Made by a program: the position numbers and the translations under genes. Of a stretch of DNA of 64,000 nucleotides, positions 53,769 through 62,271 are shown in pieces. The notes under the pieces are model-generated. The model saw nothing but the letters and a program-made list of their open reading frames with translations. It was not told the DNA's origin and searched no databases. Every line of letters begins with the position of its first letter. Positions within the stretch are counted from its first letter, which is position 1. Source of the stretch: Chitinophagaceae bacterium (GTDB lineage Bacteria > Bacteroidota > Bacteroidia > Chitinophagales > UBA10324); assembly GCA_947474435.1 (NCBI GenBank), contig CANJII010000011.1, forward strand, positions 1-64,000. Direction: 5' to 3'.

Positions 53769-54287
53769 TTAAACTTTTTTAGTATCAATTATAAAATGGT
53801 TGTCAATTTCTTTTTGTTGTTTTTTTCTGTAGTCCGAATCCTTTCGTTGTTTACTTCTCTTATAAGTTGATTTCGTTACTGTAATTTCAATTGAATTTGA
53901 ATTCAGTTGAATGCCATTAACTGTACTTGTGGCAGCGGGAATAGTTAAAACTCCTTTTTTGATCGGATGCAATAAATAGATGCGTGATTCATATTGAGTA
54001 GTAACACCATTAATAATTTGTGTGGTTGTCTCAATTATGGGTGAACCTATAATTTCAAAATCATCATTTGATAAAAAAGTAAACTCATTGGATAAGCCAT
54101 TTTCCAATGAAAATTTAATTTTGAAATTCTGATTTTGAGGAACCGTATTTGGAGCTGATGCAGTGAATTTTACCTGTGCATATGCAACATGATAATTGAA
54201 AAATGCATCAATGAAAATAAGGGCAGAAATGCAAATTGCATTTTGAAAATATTGATTGAAATAATTTGCCCTGCTTTTTCTTTTCAT
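53769..54287 (-). CDS. Truncated BatD paralogue (N-terminal Ig-like domain only)
   Basis: The secreted part of this 172-residue protein (VKFTASAPNTVPQNQNFKIK, NDDFEIIGSPIIETTTQIIN, TYKRSK at the end) matches the first Ig-like domain of the neighbouring BatD nearly position by position (VPQNQNFKIKFSLEN against IPENQNFNLSFTLQN). The rest of BatD is absent, and the chain ends in a basic, charged tail (KQRKDSDYRKKQQKEIDNHF). It looks like a partial tandem duplication of batD. It lies directly upstream of batD with an open frame and a signal peptide, so it may still be made. Confidence 0.75.
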   Translation of the reverse strand: MKRKSRANYFNQYFQNAICISALIFIDAFFNYHVAYAQVKFTASAPNTVPQNQNFKIKFSLENGLSNEFTFLSNDDFEIIGSPIIETTTQIINGVTTQYESRIYLLHPIKKGVLTIPAATSTVNGIQLNSNSIEITVTKSTYKRSKQRKDSDYRKKQQKEIDNHFIIDTKKV

Positions 54288-54332
54288 TTTTTTAATGAAT
54301 CTTTTCAATTCACAATTCCACCTTTCCACTCA

Positions 54333-54350
54333 CCCCTCGCTCTCGTCCCT
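54333..54350 (-). repeat. Solo copy of the GGGACGAG-type repeat
   Basis: CCCTCGCTCTCGTCCCT (17 bases) is identical to part of the right inverted repeat beside the S23 gene at 59574. It lies in the 69-bp gap between batC and the truncated batD paralogue, with no S23 gene. Confidence 0.75.
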
Positions 54351-54356
54351 TTCTGT

Positions 54357-55145
54357 CTACCAGTCTTTTTTAACTTTAATCCTAACTCCCTTCATTTGTT
54401 TTTGCTGCATCTTCTGATTTGTTTTTTGCTCTTCATTTTGCAAAGCCTTTAATAATTTGTCTGCTTCTTCTTTTGTCAGTTTTGGTTTTTCACCTTGTTG
54501 CTGCTTGTCTTTTTGTTCCTGATCTTTTTGTTGTTGCTGATCTTGCTTCTCATCTTTTTGCTGATCCTTATTGTCATTGTTTTGTTGTTTTTCGTCTTTC
54601 GAATCCTTCTCGTCCTTTTTATCTTTTTGATCTTTATTATCCTGACCGCCTCCACCTTTATTCTGCCTAAGCTTTTCATTTGCATAGGCAAGATTATACT
54701 TTGTATCGGCATCAACAGGATTGATTTTTAAAGCACTCTTGTAAGCTTTTACAGCTTCTTCATATTTTTTTTCCTGCATAAATGAATTTCCGAGATTGTG
54801 ATACGCTTTTGCTTTCACTTCATCATTAGAATTCGTTTGTGCTGAAAGTTGAAATTGTTTTCCTGCATCTTCATATCGTTTCTGTTTGTAAATGGCATCG
54901 CCCACATTGAAAGTTGCTTCCTCCATGTTGTTCTTAATGTCCAACGCTTTTTTGTAACTCGCTTCAGCATCGGCAAATTTTTCGTTCTGAAATTCTTTAT
55001 TGCCATTGCGTGTTACCACTTTTTCTTTTTGAGTGGAAAAAGAAAATTGTGCAGAAGCAAATTGAAAATTAAAAACACACAACATCAATATAAAACCAAT
55101 AGGAGAGACGATGAGTTTTTTTAAAATGGATTTTGGAATTTTCAT
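54357..55145 (-). CDS. batC: BatC-like TPR protein
   Basis: This 262-residue protein has a signal peptide (GFILMLCVFNFQFASAQ) and three TPR motifs (RNGNKEFQNEKFADAEASYK, NVGDAIYKQKRYEDAGKQF, YHNLGNSFMQEKKYEEAVKA). A long low-complexity segment rich in Lys, Asp, Gln and Glu (QDNKDQKDKKDEKDSKDEKQ) follows from about residue 170, and the chain ends GVRIKVKKDW. BatC proteins have this TPR plus charged-tail form and are thought to support the BatA/BatB complex. It follows batB by 3 bp. Confidence 0.85.
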   Translation of the reverse strand: MKIPKSILKKLIVSPIGFILMLCVFNFQFASAQFSFSTQKEKVVTRNGNKEFQNEKFADAEASYKKALDIKNNMEEATFNVGDAIYKQKRYEDAGKQFQLSAQTNSNDEVKAKAYHNLGNSFMQEKKYEEAVKAYKSALKINPVDADTKYNLAYANEKLRQNKGGGGQDNKDQKDKKDEKDSKDEKQQNNDNKDQQKDEKQDQQQQKDQEQKDKQQQGEKPKLTKEEADKLLKALQNEEQKTNQKMQQKQMKGVRIKVKKDW

Positions 55146-55148
55146 TTA

Positions 55149-56150
55149 TTAAAATTTTATTGAGAACTTACTTTTCCGTTCACTTAACCACCATTCTGCA
55201 AATAAAAGAATTGCAGCAATGCCAAGACACCACTGAAACTGATCAGCAAAATCAGTGAAAATCATTTCTTCAAATTGTTTCGTACTTATTCCTTTCAATT
55301 CTTTCATTAACACCTCCACTTCATCACCACCACTTCCAAGCATAAAAAATTTTCCGTTTCCTTTCGCAGCAATTTCTTTCAGCATTTGTTGATTCAGTTT
55401 TGAAAGCACAATGTTTCCATCTTCATCTCGTTTGAAATCACTTTCCATTGGAATAGGTGAACCGTTTTCAGAACCAACACCGAGTGTATAAATTTTTGTT
55501 CCCTGCTTTACCGCATCCGATATTTTTTCATCCACTCCCCCTTCGTTGTCTTCACCATCAGTAATAATTATTAATGCTTTGTGCTCCTTGTCGCCTTCCG
55601 GAAATCCCTGATTGGCCAGTTCAATTGCTTCTGCAATATTGGTTCCTTGTGATGGAACCATGTTGGTATTTATTGTATGCAAATACATTCTGGCCGCGCT
55701 GTAATCAACCGTAAGAGGCATTTGCATGTATGCTTTACCTGCAAACACAATCATTCCTAATCGGTCATTGTTAAGTTGGTCAATAAAATTGGAAATAAAA
55801 TTTTTCGCTCTGTCCAACCGGCTTGGTTTTACATCATCACTCATCATAGAGTTGGAAACATCCAATGCAATCATCACATCTATACCTTGCCGTTTTACTA
55901 ACTCCTGCTTGGTTCCGATTTGCGGATTTGCAAAGCCGAGAACAATAAAAATGTATGCAAGCGAAAGCAAAATAAATTTCGTCACATGTTTTCTATTTGA
56001 GAAATCGGGAATGAGTTGTAACACCAATGAAGTATTTCCAAATTTCCGGATTGCATTTTTTCTCCATAGGAAAAAGAAAATAAATAATCCTGCAATCGGA
56101 ATTACCGCGAACAGCGGCCACAAATATTCTATGTGTTCAAACCGAAACAT
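55149..56150 (-). CDS. batB: BatB-like VWA-domain membrane protein
   Basis: This 333-residue protein has two N-terminal spans, a von Willebrand A domain with the metal site DVSNSMMSDD (DxSxS), GTNIAEAIELA and IITDGEDNEGG, and a span near the end. It is very like BatA next door, though the DxSxS context (ALDVSNSM against AMDLSASM) and sequence fit the second VWA protein. BatA and BatB are inner-membrane proteins of the aerotolerance operon. The ATG follows the batA stop without a gap. Confidence 0.88.
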   Translation of the reverse strand: MFRFEHIEYLWPLFAVIPIAGLFIFFFLWRKNAIRKFGNTSLVLQLIPDFSNRKHVTKFILLSLAYIFIVLGFANPQIGTKQELVKRQGIDVMIALDVSNSMMSDDVKPSRLDRAKNFISNFIDQLNNDRLGMIVFAGKAYMQMPLTVDYSAARMYLHTINTNMVPSQGTNIAEAIELANQGFPEGDKEHKALIIITDGEDNEGGVDEKISDAVKQGTKIYTLGVGSENGSPIPMESDFKRDEDGNIVLSKLNQQMLKEIAAKGNGKFFMLGSGGDEVEVLMKELKGISTKQFEEMIFTDFADQFQWCLGIAAILLFAEWWLSERKSKFSIKF

Positions 56151-57167
56151 CTATGGAGCGCTTTTTAAAATGGTGTAACGAAGTAAAACATCCAGCAATA
56201 AAAAAATTCCGGCGAAGAAAGCGAAGGCATAAAATTTTTCAGTCTTCCTCTCAAATGCACTCACTTCAATTTTTGTCTTCTCTAATTTATCAATCTGATT
56301 ATAAATTTCTTTCAGCTTTTTATTATTCGTTGCTCGAAAATATTGCCCTCCGGTTTTCTTCGCAATATCAGTGAGTAACGATTCATCAATCTGCACATCA
56401 GCTAAATCATAAATCAATTGACCATCAGGAGTCATTGCAACCGGAGTCATAGCTTTTCCGTTGGTGCCGATTCCGATTGTGTAAACACGAACTTTGTATT
56501 GCATGGCAATATCACACGCAGTAAGAGGGTCAATTAATCCTTTGTTGTTCACACCATCAGTCATCAGAATTACCACTTTACTTTTAGCCTGACTTTCTTT
56601 CAATCGTTGCACAGCAGTAGCGAGTCCCATTCCGATAGCAGTTCCATCTTCTAATAAACCGTTTTTTACCAATGACAATTGATTCTTCAAAATCGTGTGG
56701 TCAATGGTTACAGGACATTGAGTAAAACTTTCACCTGAGAAAACAACCATCCCGATTCTGTCGTGGAGTCGTTCATCGATAAAAGCCATCGCTTCTTTTT
56801 TTGAAGCTTCCAATCTGTTGGGCGAAAAATCCTTAGCGAGCATGGAAGCTGATAAGTCCATAGCGAGTACAATATCAATTCCTTCAGTGGTCATTTTCTC
56901 TTCATCGAAAGATGTTTGAGGTCGGGCAATGGAAATGAGCAATAAAATAATTGTGAGCAGACGCAGCACAGGAAGAAATTTTTTCAGCGTTGCTTTTAGT
57001 GGATTTCCAAAACCGGAAAATGATTTTGTAGAAGAAAGTTTAAGTGAAGAATAATTTTTCTTCGAGAGAAAATACCACCAAACAATTGAAAGCAGTATCA
57101 CAACTGGAATGAGCCATAGAACCCAGTTGTCGGCGAAGGTGATATGTGATAGATTTCTAAACATCAT
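56151..57167 (-). CDS. batA: BatA-like VWA-domain membrane protein
   Basis: This 338-residue protein has two N-terminal membrane spans (WVLWLIPVVILLSIVWWYFL and LPVLRLLTIILLLISIARPQ). The VWA domain follows with the complete metal site AMDLSASMLAKD, EDGTAIGMGLATA and ILMTDGVNNKGLID, and the chain ends in a last span. It overlaps the upstream gene by 11 bp, showing translational coupling. It is the first of the two VWA genes, as usual in bat operons. Confidence 0.9.
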   Translation of the reverse strand: MMFRNLSHITFADNWVLWLIPVVILLSIVWWYFLSKKNYSSLKLSSTKSFSGFGNPLKATLKKFLPVLRLLTIILLLISIARPQTSFDEEKMTTEGIDIVLAMDLSASMLAKDFSPNRLEASKKEAMAFIDERLHDRIGMVVFSGESFTQCPVTIDHTILKNQLSLVKNGLLEDGTAIGMGLATAVQRLKESQAKSKVVILMTDGVNNKGLIDPLTACDIAMQYKVRVYTIGIGTNGKAMTPVAMTPDGQLIYDLADVQIDESLLTDIAKKTGGQYFRATNNKKLKEIYNQIDKLEKTKIEVSAFERKTEKFYAFAFFAGIFLLLDVLLRYTILKSAP

Positions 57168-58167
57168 TTTTCTGTTCCGTCTTTATCTCTGCTTGTTCTG
57201 TTAAATCAATAAACCTGAATCCATTTTCCATTGCTTTAATATTTATATCAGGAAGGGGAGTCATCTTTGCAAACTTCACGAGGTCGGCCTGTTCTAAAAT
57301 CATCATCAATTTCCCTTTAGCTTCTTCAGAAATACTATAAGAAGAAATATTATCAATGATTTCTTCTGTGGTTGATTCCAATGCAAACCAGTTATAACGA
57401 TATTCGAGATACAATCGGAGAATATCAGAGAGCCGACTGTAATAAATTTTTATTTCATCGTGCTGCCAGCGTTTTTCTTCTTCCAGAATTTTTAATTCTT
57501 TTCTAGCCCAGATGTGCGCAGGCTCTTTTGGTTTTGGCCGTTCAACAACAATTGGTTTCTTCTTTTTACTTCTCCTGAAAAAATAAATTGCTGCGATAAT
57601 CAGCAGTAGCAAAACTATTCCTCCAACTATGTAGGGAATAAATTCATTCCACGAATACGGAACATCAAGCGGTGCCTTGATTGGTTTGATTGCTTTAGTT
57701 GTATCAACTGCAACAGTTGTCACCCTGACAAAAACATAATCAGATAATACTGTGTCAATCGTTCCGCTTTTATTCTTTGAAAGAATCACTAACGGACCAG
57801 CGCGAAAATTCCCTGAATCATAAGCAGAGACAGTAAAGATTTGAGAAAATGTTTTTGTATCCCCACTGATAGTTGTGTCAATTTTTGAATACTTCACTAA
57901 CTCCATATTTCCAACTGTATCAAATATCGAAGGCATTATTACATTTTCTTCCTTTGGAAATTTGACAGTCAGTTTTACATTCAGAAAATCACCAATGACT
58001 ATGTGAGTCGAATCCGCTTTTAATGCGGCTGAAATATTTTGAGCGAATAATTTTTGAGAACTATTCAATAGAATTAATGAAATAAAAAAAAGCAATAGCG
58101 ATTTTAAAAACGGCAGAACCATCTTTTCACTTTTCACTTTTATCTTATCACTTTTCCTTTTCTTCAT
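57157..58167 (-). CDS. Membrane protein of the bat operon (BatD/DUF4381-like)
   Basis: This 336-residue protein has a signal peptide (SLLLFFISLILLNSSQKLFA), an Ig-like periplasmic domain of about 110 residues (STHIVIGDFLNVKLTVKF), a membrane span (IVGGIVLLLLIIAAIYFF, about 178-196) and a cytoplasmic helical part (EEKRWQHDEIKIYYSRLSDI) like that at the end of BatD or DUF4381 proteins. It stands between the DUF58 and batA genes with 4-bp and 11-bp overlaps. The exact role is unknown, but it is clearly part of the operon. Confidence 0.8.
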   Translation of the reverse strand: MKKRKSDKIKVKSEKMVLPFLKSLLLFFISLILLNSSQKLFAQNISAALKADSTHIVIGDFLNVKLTVKFPKEENVIMPSIFDTVGNMELVKYSKIDTTISGDTKTFSQIFTVSAYDSGNFRAGPLVILSKNKSGTIDTVLSDYVFVRVTTVAVDTTKAIKPIKAPLDVPYSWNEFIPYIVGGIVLLLLIIAAIYFFRRSKKKKPIVVERPKPKEPAHIWARKELKILEEEKRWQHDEIKIYYSRLSDILRLYLEYRYNWFALESTTEEIIDNISSYSISEEAKGKLMMILEQADLVKFAKMTPLPDINIKAMENGFRFIDLTEQAEIKTEQKNDV

Positions 58168-59060
58168 CTCCGCAATTCTCTTTGCTTAAACATATTCATC
58201 AATGCAACAACATAGCTGTCTTCGGTTTTAATGGATTCCAATTGGGAACCGCTTTTGCCGAAAATATCTTTCACCATTCTGAAATTCAATAGGAAATCCT
58301 TCGCATATTTTTCACGCAAACTTTTATTGGAAGTATCAATCCAGAATTCTTTTTGTGTTTCTGAATCTATAAATCTTACCAGGCCTGCATTCGGAAGTTG
58401 AGCATCGCGTTCATCATAAATGTGCAACCCTATCAGGTCGTGCTTTCTCCCAACAATGCTCACAGAGTTTTTTAAATCCTTCAGATTATTTCCATCAGGA
58501 TTCGGATTCAGGAAATCTGAAATCAAAAAAGTGATTGCTTTTTTCTTCACCACATTATTCAGGTACTTCAATGCTTCAACTACATTGGTTCCTGATTTCT
58601 TTGGATGAAAATCATAAATCTCTGAGATGATTCTCAGGATATGTGTCTTTCCTTTTTTCGGAGGAATAAATTTTTCCACTTCGCTGCTGAAAAAAATAAC
58701 TCCTACTTTATCATTGTTTGTAATGGCAGAAAACGCAAGAATGCCACTTATCTCTGCGATAATGTGATTCTTAAATTCATTTTGGGTTCCGAAGAAAGAT
58801 GACTGACTCACATCAATCAATAACATCATGGTGAGTTCGCGTTCTTCTTCAAAAACTTTTACAAATGGCCTGCTGTTTCTCGCGGTCACATTCCAGTCAA
58901 TGGTTCGAACATCATCACCATATTGATACTCGCGCACTTCGCTGAACGAAATCCCTCTTCCCTTAAATGCAGAATGATAACTGCCTGAAAAAATCTGGTT
59001 TGATAATTTCCGGGTTTTGATTTCGATGCGGCGAAGCTTTTTTCGTTTTTCTTCTACCAT
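58164..59060 (-). CDS. DUF58-domain protein
   Basis: This 298-residue cytoplasmic protein has the DUF58 signature GSYHSAFKGRGISFSEVREY followed by GDDVRTIDWNVTARNSRPFV, and a VWA-like fold with LLIDVSQSSFFG (DxSxS metal site) and TFLISDFLNPNP. DUF58 proteins sit between MoxR and VWA genes in nearly all such operons and probably link the AAA ATPase to its targets. The ATG at 59060 is chosen over one at 59120, which would read through the repeat region. Confidence 0.9.
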   Translation of the reverse strand: MVEEKRKKLRRIEIKTRKLSNQIFSGSYHSAFKGRGISFSEVREYQYGDDVRTIDWNVTARNSRPFVKVFEEERELTMMLLIDVSQSSFFGTQNEFKNHIIAEISGILAFSAITNNDKVGVIFFSSEVEKFIPPKKGKTHILRIISEIYDFHPKKSGTNVVEALKYLNNVVKKKAITFLISDFLNPNPDGNNLKDLKNSVSIVGRKHDLIGLHIYDERDAQLPNAGLVRFIDSETQKEFWIDTSNKSLREKYAKDFLLNFRMVKDIFGKSGSQLESIKTEDSYVVALMNMFKQRELRR

Positions 59061-59064
59061 GTTT

Positions 59065-59144
59065 GGGACGAGCGCGAGGGACAAGTGACGAGGGGAAATA
59101 CAGACTGCGCCAAGGGACAAGGACGAAAGACGAGGGGAAAGTGG
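59065..59144 (+). repeat. Left inverted repeat and degenerate copies beside the S23 gene
   Basis: GGGACGAGCGCGAGGGACAA(G) at 59065-59085 is the inverse of the repeat at 59574-59594 with one mismatch in 21. Two degenerate copies (GGGACAAGGACGAAAGACGA and similar) follow up to 59144, toward the S23 stop codon. Confidence 0.8.
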
Positions 59145-59158
59145 TATGTCAACTCCAT

Positions 59159-59527
59159 TTATTTTTTCTTGTTTTTGTTTTCGAGTGTTTCAATGCTCTT
59201 TGTAATCATCGCAATGATTTCATCAAGAAGATTTGTTCTTTCAAGAATCGTTTTTTCAGATAAAAGTTTTGAGCATCTGTTGTATCTTCCTTTTGATTCA
59301 CGCGCCGAGCCTCGTGATATTCTTAGAAAATGCGGATACTCTTTTCCAAATCCTCTACCATATCCTTCTTCAATGTTTGCTGAAATAGAATCAACAGAAC
59401 GAACTAATTGTCGAGCTAATTCTTTTCCCCTGAAATCCTGAAATAATATTTCACTATCACTCCAATACATATCCCAGAGTTGCAAAGATTTTTGATAAAA
59501 AATTACTTTATCCAAAGAGTCATTCAT
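59159..59527 (-). CDS. Four-helix-bundle (S23-type) protein
   Basis: This 122-residue protein has the S23 pattern: FYQKSLQLWDMYWSDSEIL, ARQLVRSVDSISANIEEGYG, PHFLRISRGSARESKGRYNR, then a final helix. The family was named for genes inside 23S rRNA intervening sequences and is related to the Avd protein of diversity-generating retroelements; most free-standing members have no known role. It interrupts the otherwise tight moxR-DUF58 operon order and is framed by inverted repeats (59065 and 59574), which suggests a mobile cassette. No reverse transcriptase is present nearby. Confidence 0.85.
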   Translation of the reverse strand: MNDSLDKVIFYQKSLQLWDMYWSDSEILFQDFRGKELARQLVRSVDSISANIEEGYGRGFGKEYPHFLRISRGSARESKGRYNRCSKLLSEKTILERTNLLDEIIAMITKSIETLENKNKKK

Positions 59528-59573
59528 AAAGTGTATTGATTTATTTTAATGGAAGTCAGTATTTCCCTTTCCT

Positions 59574-59594
59574 CTTGTCCCTCGCTCTCGTCCC
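59574..59594 (-). repeat. Right inverted repeat beside the S23 gene
   Basis: CTTGTCCCTCGCTCTCGTCC(C) is the inverse of the left repeat at 59065, with one mismatch in 21 by eye. It ends 6 bp before the moxR stop codon. Confidence 0.8.
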
Positions 59595-59600
59595 TCTATA

Positions 59601-60635
59601 TTATGGCACTTCCACAGCATTCAGAATATCGCTGATCACTTCTTCGGGTGTGACATTTTCTGCCTCTGCTTCATAAGTCAATCCTATCCGATGTCGCATT
59701 ACATCGTAACAAATAGCACGAACATCTTCAGGAATCACATACCCTCGATGCTTTATAAATGCATAAGCTTTAGCAGCAACTGCGAGATTAATACTTGCTC
59801 TTGGAGAACCACCGTAACTGATAAGTGGTTTCAGTTTATTGAGTTTGTAATCTTCGGGTTTGCGCGATGCAAAAACTATATCGAGAATGTATCGCTCAAT
59901 TTTTTCGTCCATATAAATATCGCGAACGGTTTTACGGGCGCGCAAAATTTCTTCTCTTGTGGCAACCGGATTAATGGTCTTATCAACCATCTGCATATTC
60001 TGCCGGATGATTAATTGTTCTTCATCTTTTTTCGGATAACTGATTACTGCTTTTAACATAAACCGGTCAACCTGGGCTTCAGGTAAAGGATAAGTTCCTT
60101 CCTGTTCAATCGGATTTTGAGTTGCTAAGACAAGAAAAGGTTCTTCCAATAAAAAAGTTTTATCGCCGATTGTAACTTGCTTTTCCTGCATGGCCTCGAG
60201 CAACGCTGATTGAACTTTAGCAGGTGCACGGTTAATTTCATCCGCAAGTATAAAATTGGCGAATATTGGTCCTTTCTTTACTGCAAAATCATTTTCCTTT
60301 TGACTGTAAATCATGGTTCCAATTAAATCAGCCGGTAATAAATCGGGAGTAAATTGTATGCGCGAAAACTTTGCATGAATAGCTGCGGCCAATGATTTAA
60401 TGGCTAAGGTTTTTGCCAGACCCGGAACACCTTCTAAAAGAATATGTCCACCGGAAAGCAAGGCGAGCATCAATCGTTCAATCATGTATTTCTGACCGAC
60501 AATGGTTTTTCCAAGTTCCATATTCAGTAAATCAATAAAAGCACTTTCTTGTTTTATACGCTCGTTTAATGCGCTGATATCAATTGAAGAAGAAGTGGTA
60601 AGAGGGGGAAGGATGTTTTCTGTAGTTGGTTCCAT
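59601..60635 (-). CDS. MoxR-family AAA ATPase
   Basis: This 344-residue cytoplasmic ATPase has LLEGVPGLAKTLAIKSLA (Walker A), RIQFTPDLLPADLIGTMIYS, NFILADEINRAPAKVQSALL (Walker B), ATQNPIEQEGTYPLPEAQVD (sensor and lid) and YGGSPRASINLAVAAKAYA (sensor 2). MoxR ATPases act as chaperones that remodel VWA proteins or their targets. It is the first gene of the DUF58-bat operon, and none lies between it and the 308-bp gap upstream, so the promoter is likely there. Confidence 0.94.
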   Translation of the reverse strand: MEPTTENILPPLTTSSSIDISALNERIKQESAFIDLLNMELGKTIVGQKYMIERLMLALLSGGHILLEGVPGLAKTLAIKSLAAAIHAKFSRIQFTPDLLPADLIGTMIYSQKENDFAVKKGPIFANFILADEINRAPAKVQSALLEAMQEKQVTIGDKTFLLEEPFLVLATQNPIEQEGTYPLPEAQVDRFMLKAVISYPKKDEEQLIIRQNMQMVDKTINPVATREEILRARKTVRDIYMDEKIERYILDIVFASRKPEDYKLNKLKPLISYGGSPRASINLAVAAKAYAFIKHRGYVIPEDVRAICYDVMRHRIGLTYEAEAENVTPEEVISDILNAVEVP

Positions 60636-60943
60636 AAAAAAATTTGCGCTGCGATTTACAAAAATAATACCACTGTAGTAGAATAAATATTTCTTACAAT
60701 AAATTTATTGCAATTTGCGAAACAGTTTAATGATATTGAATTGGAAGCTACCTTAAAACAAAAGTGATAGAATATATTTTACGATTAATCATTGATCAAA
60801 TTACCACATATAGAACTATGTTCAGCATCAATGCCAAAGAATTTTAATAATTGAAAATGCACGCTTTCGTTTTCTTTTTATTGAGAAGCTAGAAATAAAT
60901 AACAATTTCATAAAAATAAAAAACTCAAAAGCCTCTCTAAATA
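60636..60943. other. 308-bp AT-rich gap upstream of moxR
   Basis: No open frame longer than about 20 codons with a start, and no clear hairpin, was seen. It separates the moxR operon's promoter side from the end of a fibronectin-III gene transcribed in the same direction, so it should hold the moxR promoter and the terminator of the upstream gene. I could not pick out either with confidence. Confidence 0.5.
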
Positions 60944-61600
60944 TTAATGTATTGGCGTAGTGAATTTAACAGGAGGTTCTGCAAATAAAGATTCATTCAA
61001 AACATTCCCCAGACAATTACAGGAAATAGTCCATATGTATTCAGTACCTGGAGTTAAATCAGAAATTCGTACTGAATTAACATAACCGCTTTTAACTGAT
61101 ACCGCTATCCATTTAGAATTTTGATTTTTCGATTTATATCGGATAGTAAACTTCACGCTATTTAACGGACCAGTCCAATGCAGAACTGCTGAAACGGAAG
61201 AAATGCTATCAACAAATAATTTATTTGGGGTCTGACATGGAAAATCAGTATTTAAAATTATTTTTTCTGACCAATCCGATGAATCTGATAAATCACTATT
61301 ACAATAGGTAAGCATTTGTAATTCATATTCAGAATTTGGTTTGAGATTTGAAATTTTTGCTACTGTATCCTTCCCCATTACCATCATGGTTATCCAATCA
61401 GAACTGCCCGTAATTCTCCCACGAATGTTATAAGCCATTGCACCATTTACTTTTTTCCAAACTACCCGTGCATAATTACTACCAACTGCAGTACAATGAA
61501 TATTTTGCGGATGATCACATAACTTTTGTGCATTTGATCTTTGAACAAAAAAGCATAACGAAAATAAAAATGACAGAAAAACAGGACTGTGCTTTTGCAT
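60944..61600 (-). CDS. Secreted protein with two fibronectin type III domains
   Basis: This 218-residue protein has a signal peptide (FLSFLFSLCFFVQRSNA) followed by two FN3 domains, each with its typical turns: YARVVWKKVNGAMAYNIRGR with NLKPNSEYELQMLTYC, and SVSAVLHWTGPLNSVKFTIR with DLTPGTEYIWTISCNC. It has paired cysteines (LCDHPQNIHC) and no T9SS sorting domain. It is a paralogue of the next gene upstream. The function is unknown; a binding or structural role is likely. Confidence 0.82.
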   Translation of the reverse strand: MQKHSPVFLSFLFSLCFFVQRSNAQKLCDHPQNIHCTAVGSNYARVVWKKVNGAMAYNIRGRITGSSDWITMMVMGKDTVAKISNLKPNSEYELQMLTYCNSDLSDSSDWSEKIILNTDFPCQTPNKLFVDSISSVSAVLHWTGPLNSVKFTIRYKSKNQNSKWIAVSVKSGYVNSVRISDLTPGTEYIWTISCNCLGNVLNESLFAEPPVKFTTPIH

Positions 61601-61605
61601 TTAAT

Positions 61606-62271
61606 TTATTTGGTTTTAAATTTTAAAAAAGGTTTATATAAATCTGAAATTCCACGATTGCGATCAATACAAATTGAACGAACAGAAATTTCATATTCTG
61701 TATTTGGCTGTAACATTTTTATTTCAACTTTCGGGTTGAAACTAGCATCTACGATTATACTATTCCATTCACCAACATTTCTTTTTTCTATTGAGTAAAA
61801 CAACTTGAATTTTTTTGAATCAAAAGTCGGAAGCCACTTAATTACTGCTGAATTGGAATCAACACTTTCAACCCAGATTTTTTTTGGAAATTCGCATTTA
61901 CAAAAATGTGTTAAAGTATCCGGCATTGAAAAATCAGATGTGTCATTAATTTTATAACTACACATTATTCCCATTTGAACAATATAATCTTTAGTTGTTT
62001 TTAAATCAGGAATTTCAATTAAAGTATCAGGTGAATTCACCATAAAATATTGCCAAACCGAATCTCCGGGGCTTTTAATTCTCGCCCTGTATGCATAAGC
62101 TCCTTTTATTGAATTGCATACAACAGTTATTCTTTTGAAATCAAATTGCTTTACAGCACAAAATTTTGGCCCTACACAATTTGATTGCGAAAAGACTTCA
62201 GAAAATGAAAAAATCATTGCAACCGTGATTACTAAAAATAATATCGAATTTATTCTGGCTAATGGTATCAT
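61606..62271 (-). CDS. Secreted protein with two fibronectin type III domains
   Basis: This 221-residue protein resembles the next one downstream. It has a signal peptide (SILFLVITVAMIFSFSEVFS) and then FN3 domains with GAYAYRARIKSPGDSVWQYF, DLKTTKDYIVQMGIMC, SNSAVIKWLPTFDSKKFKLF and MLQPNTEYEISVRSIC. Cysteines are placed as in its paralogue (NCVGPKFCAVKQ). There is no sorting domain. Its ATG overlaps the stop of the preceding T9SS protein gene by one base, so the three genes form one unit and may work together at the surface. Confidence 0.82.
   Translation of the reverse strand: MIPLARINSILFLVITVAMIFSFSEVFSQSNCVGPKFCAVKQFDFKRITVVCNSIKGAYAYRARIKSPGDSVWQYFMVNSPDTLIEIPDLKTTKDYIVQMGIMCSYKINDTSDFSMPDTLTHFCKCEFPKKIWVESVDSNSAVIKWLPTFDSKKFKLFYSIEKRNVGEWNSIIVDASFNPKVEIKMLQPNTEYEISVRSICIDRNRGISDLYKPFLKFKTK

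Noticed and set aside
54495-54731. Hydrophobic plus-strand frame opposite batC
   Set aside because: It is the reverse complement of the Lys/Asp/Gln low-complexity tail of batC and merely mimics a membrane protein.
59159-59527. S23 gene as part of a diversity-generating retroelement
   Set aside because: No reverse transcriptase, template repeat or variable repeat was seen in the window, so Avd-like function is not supported.
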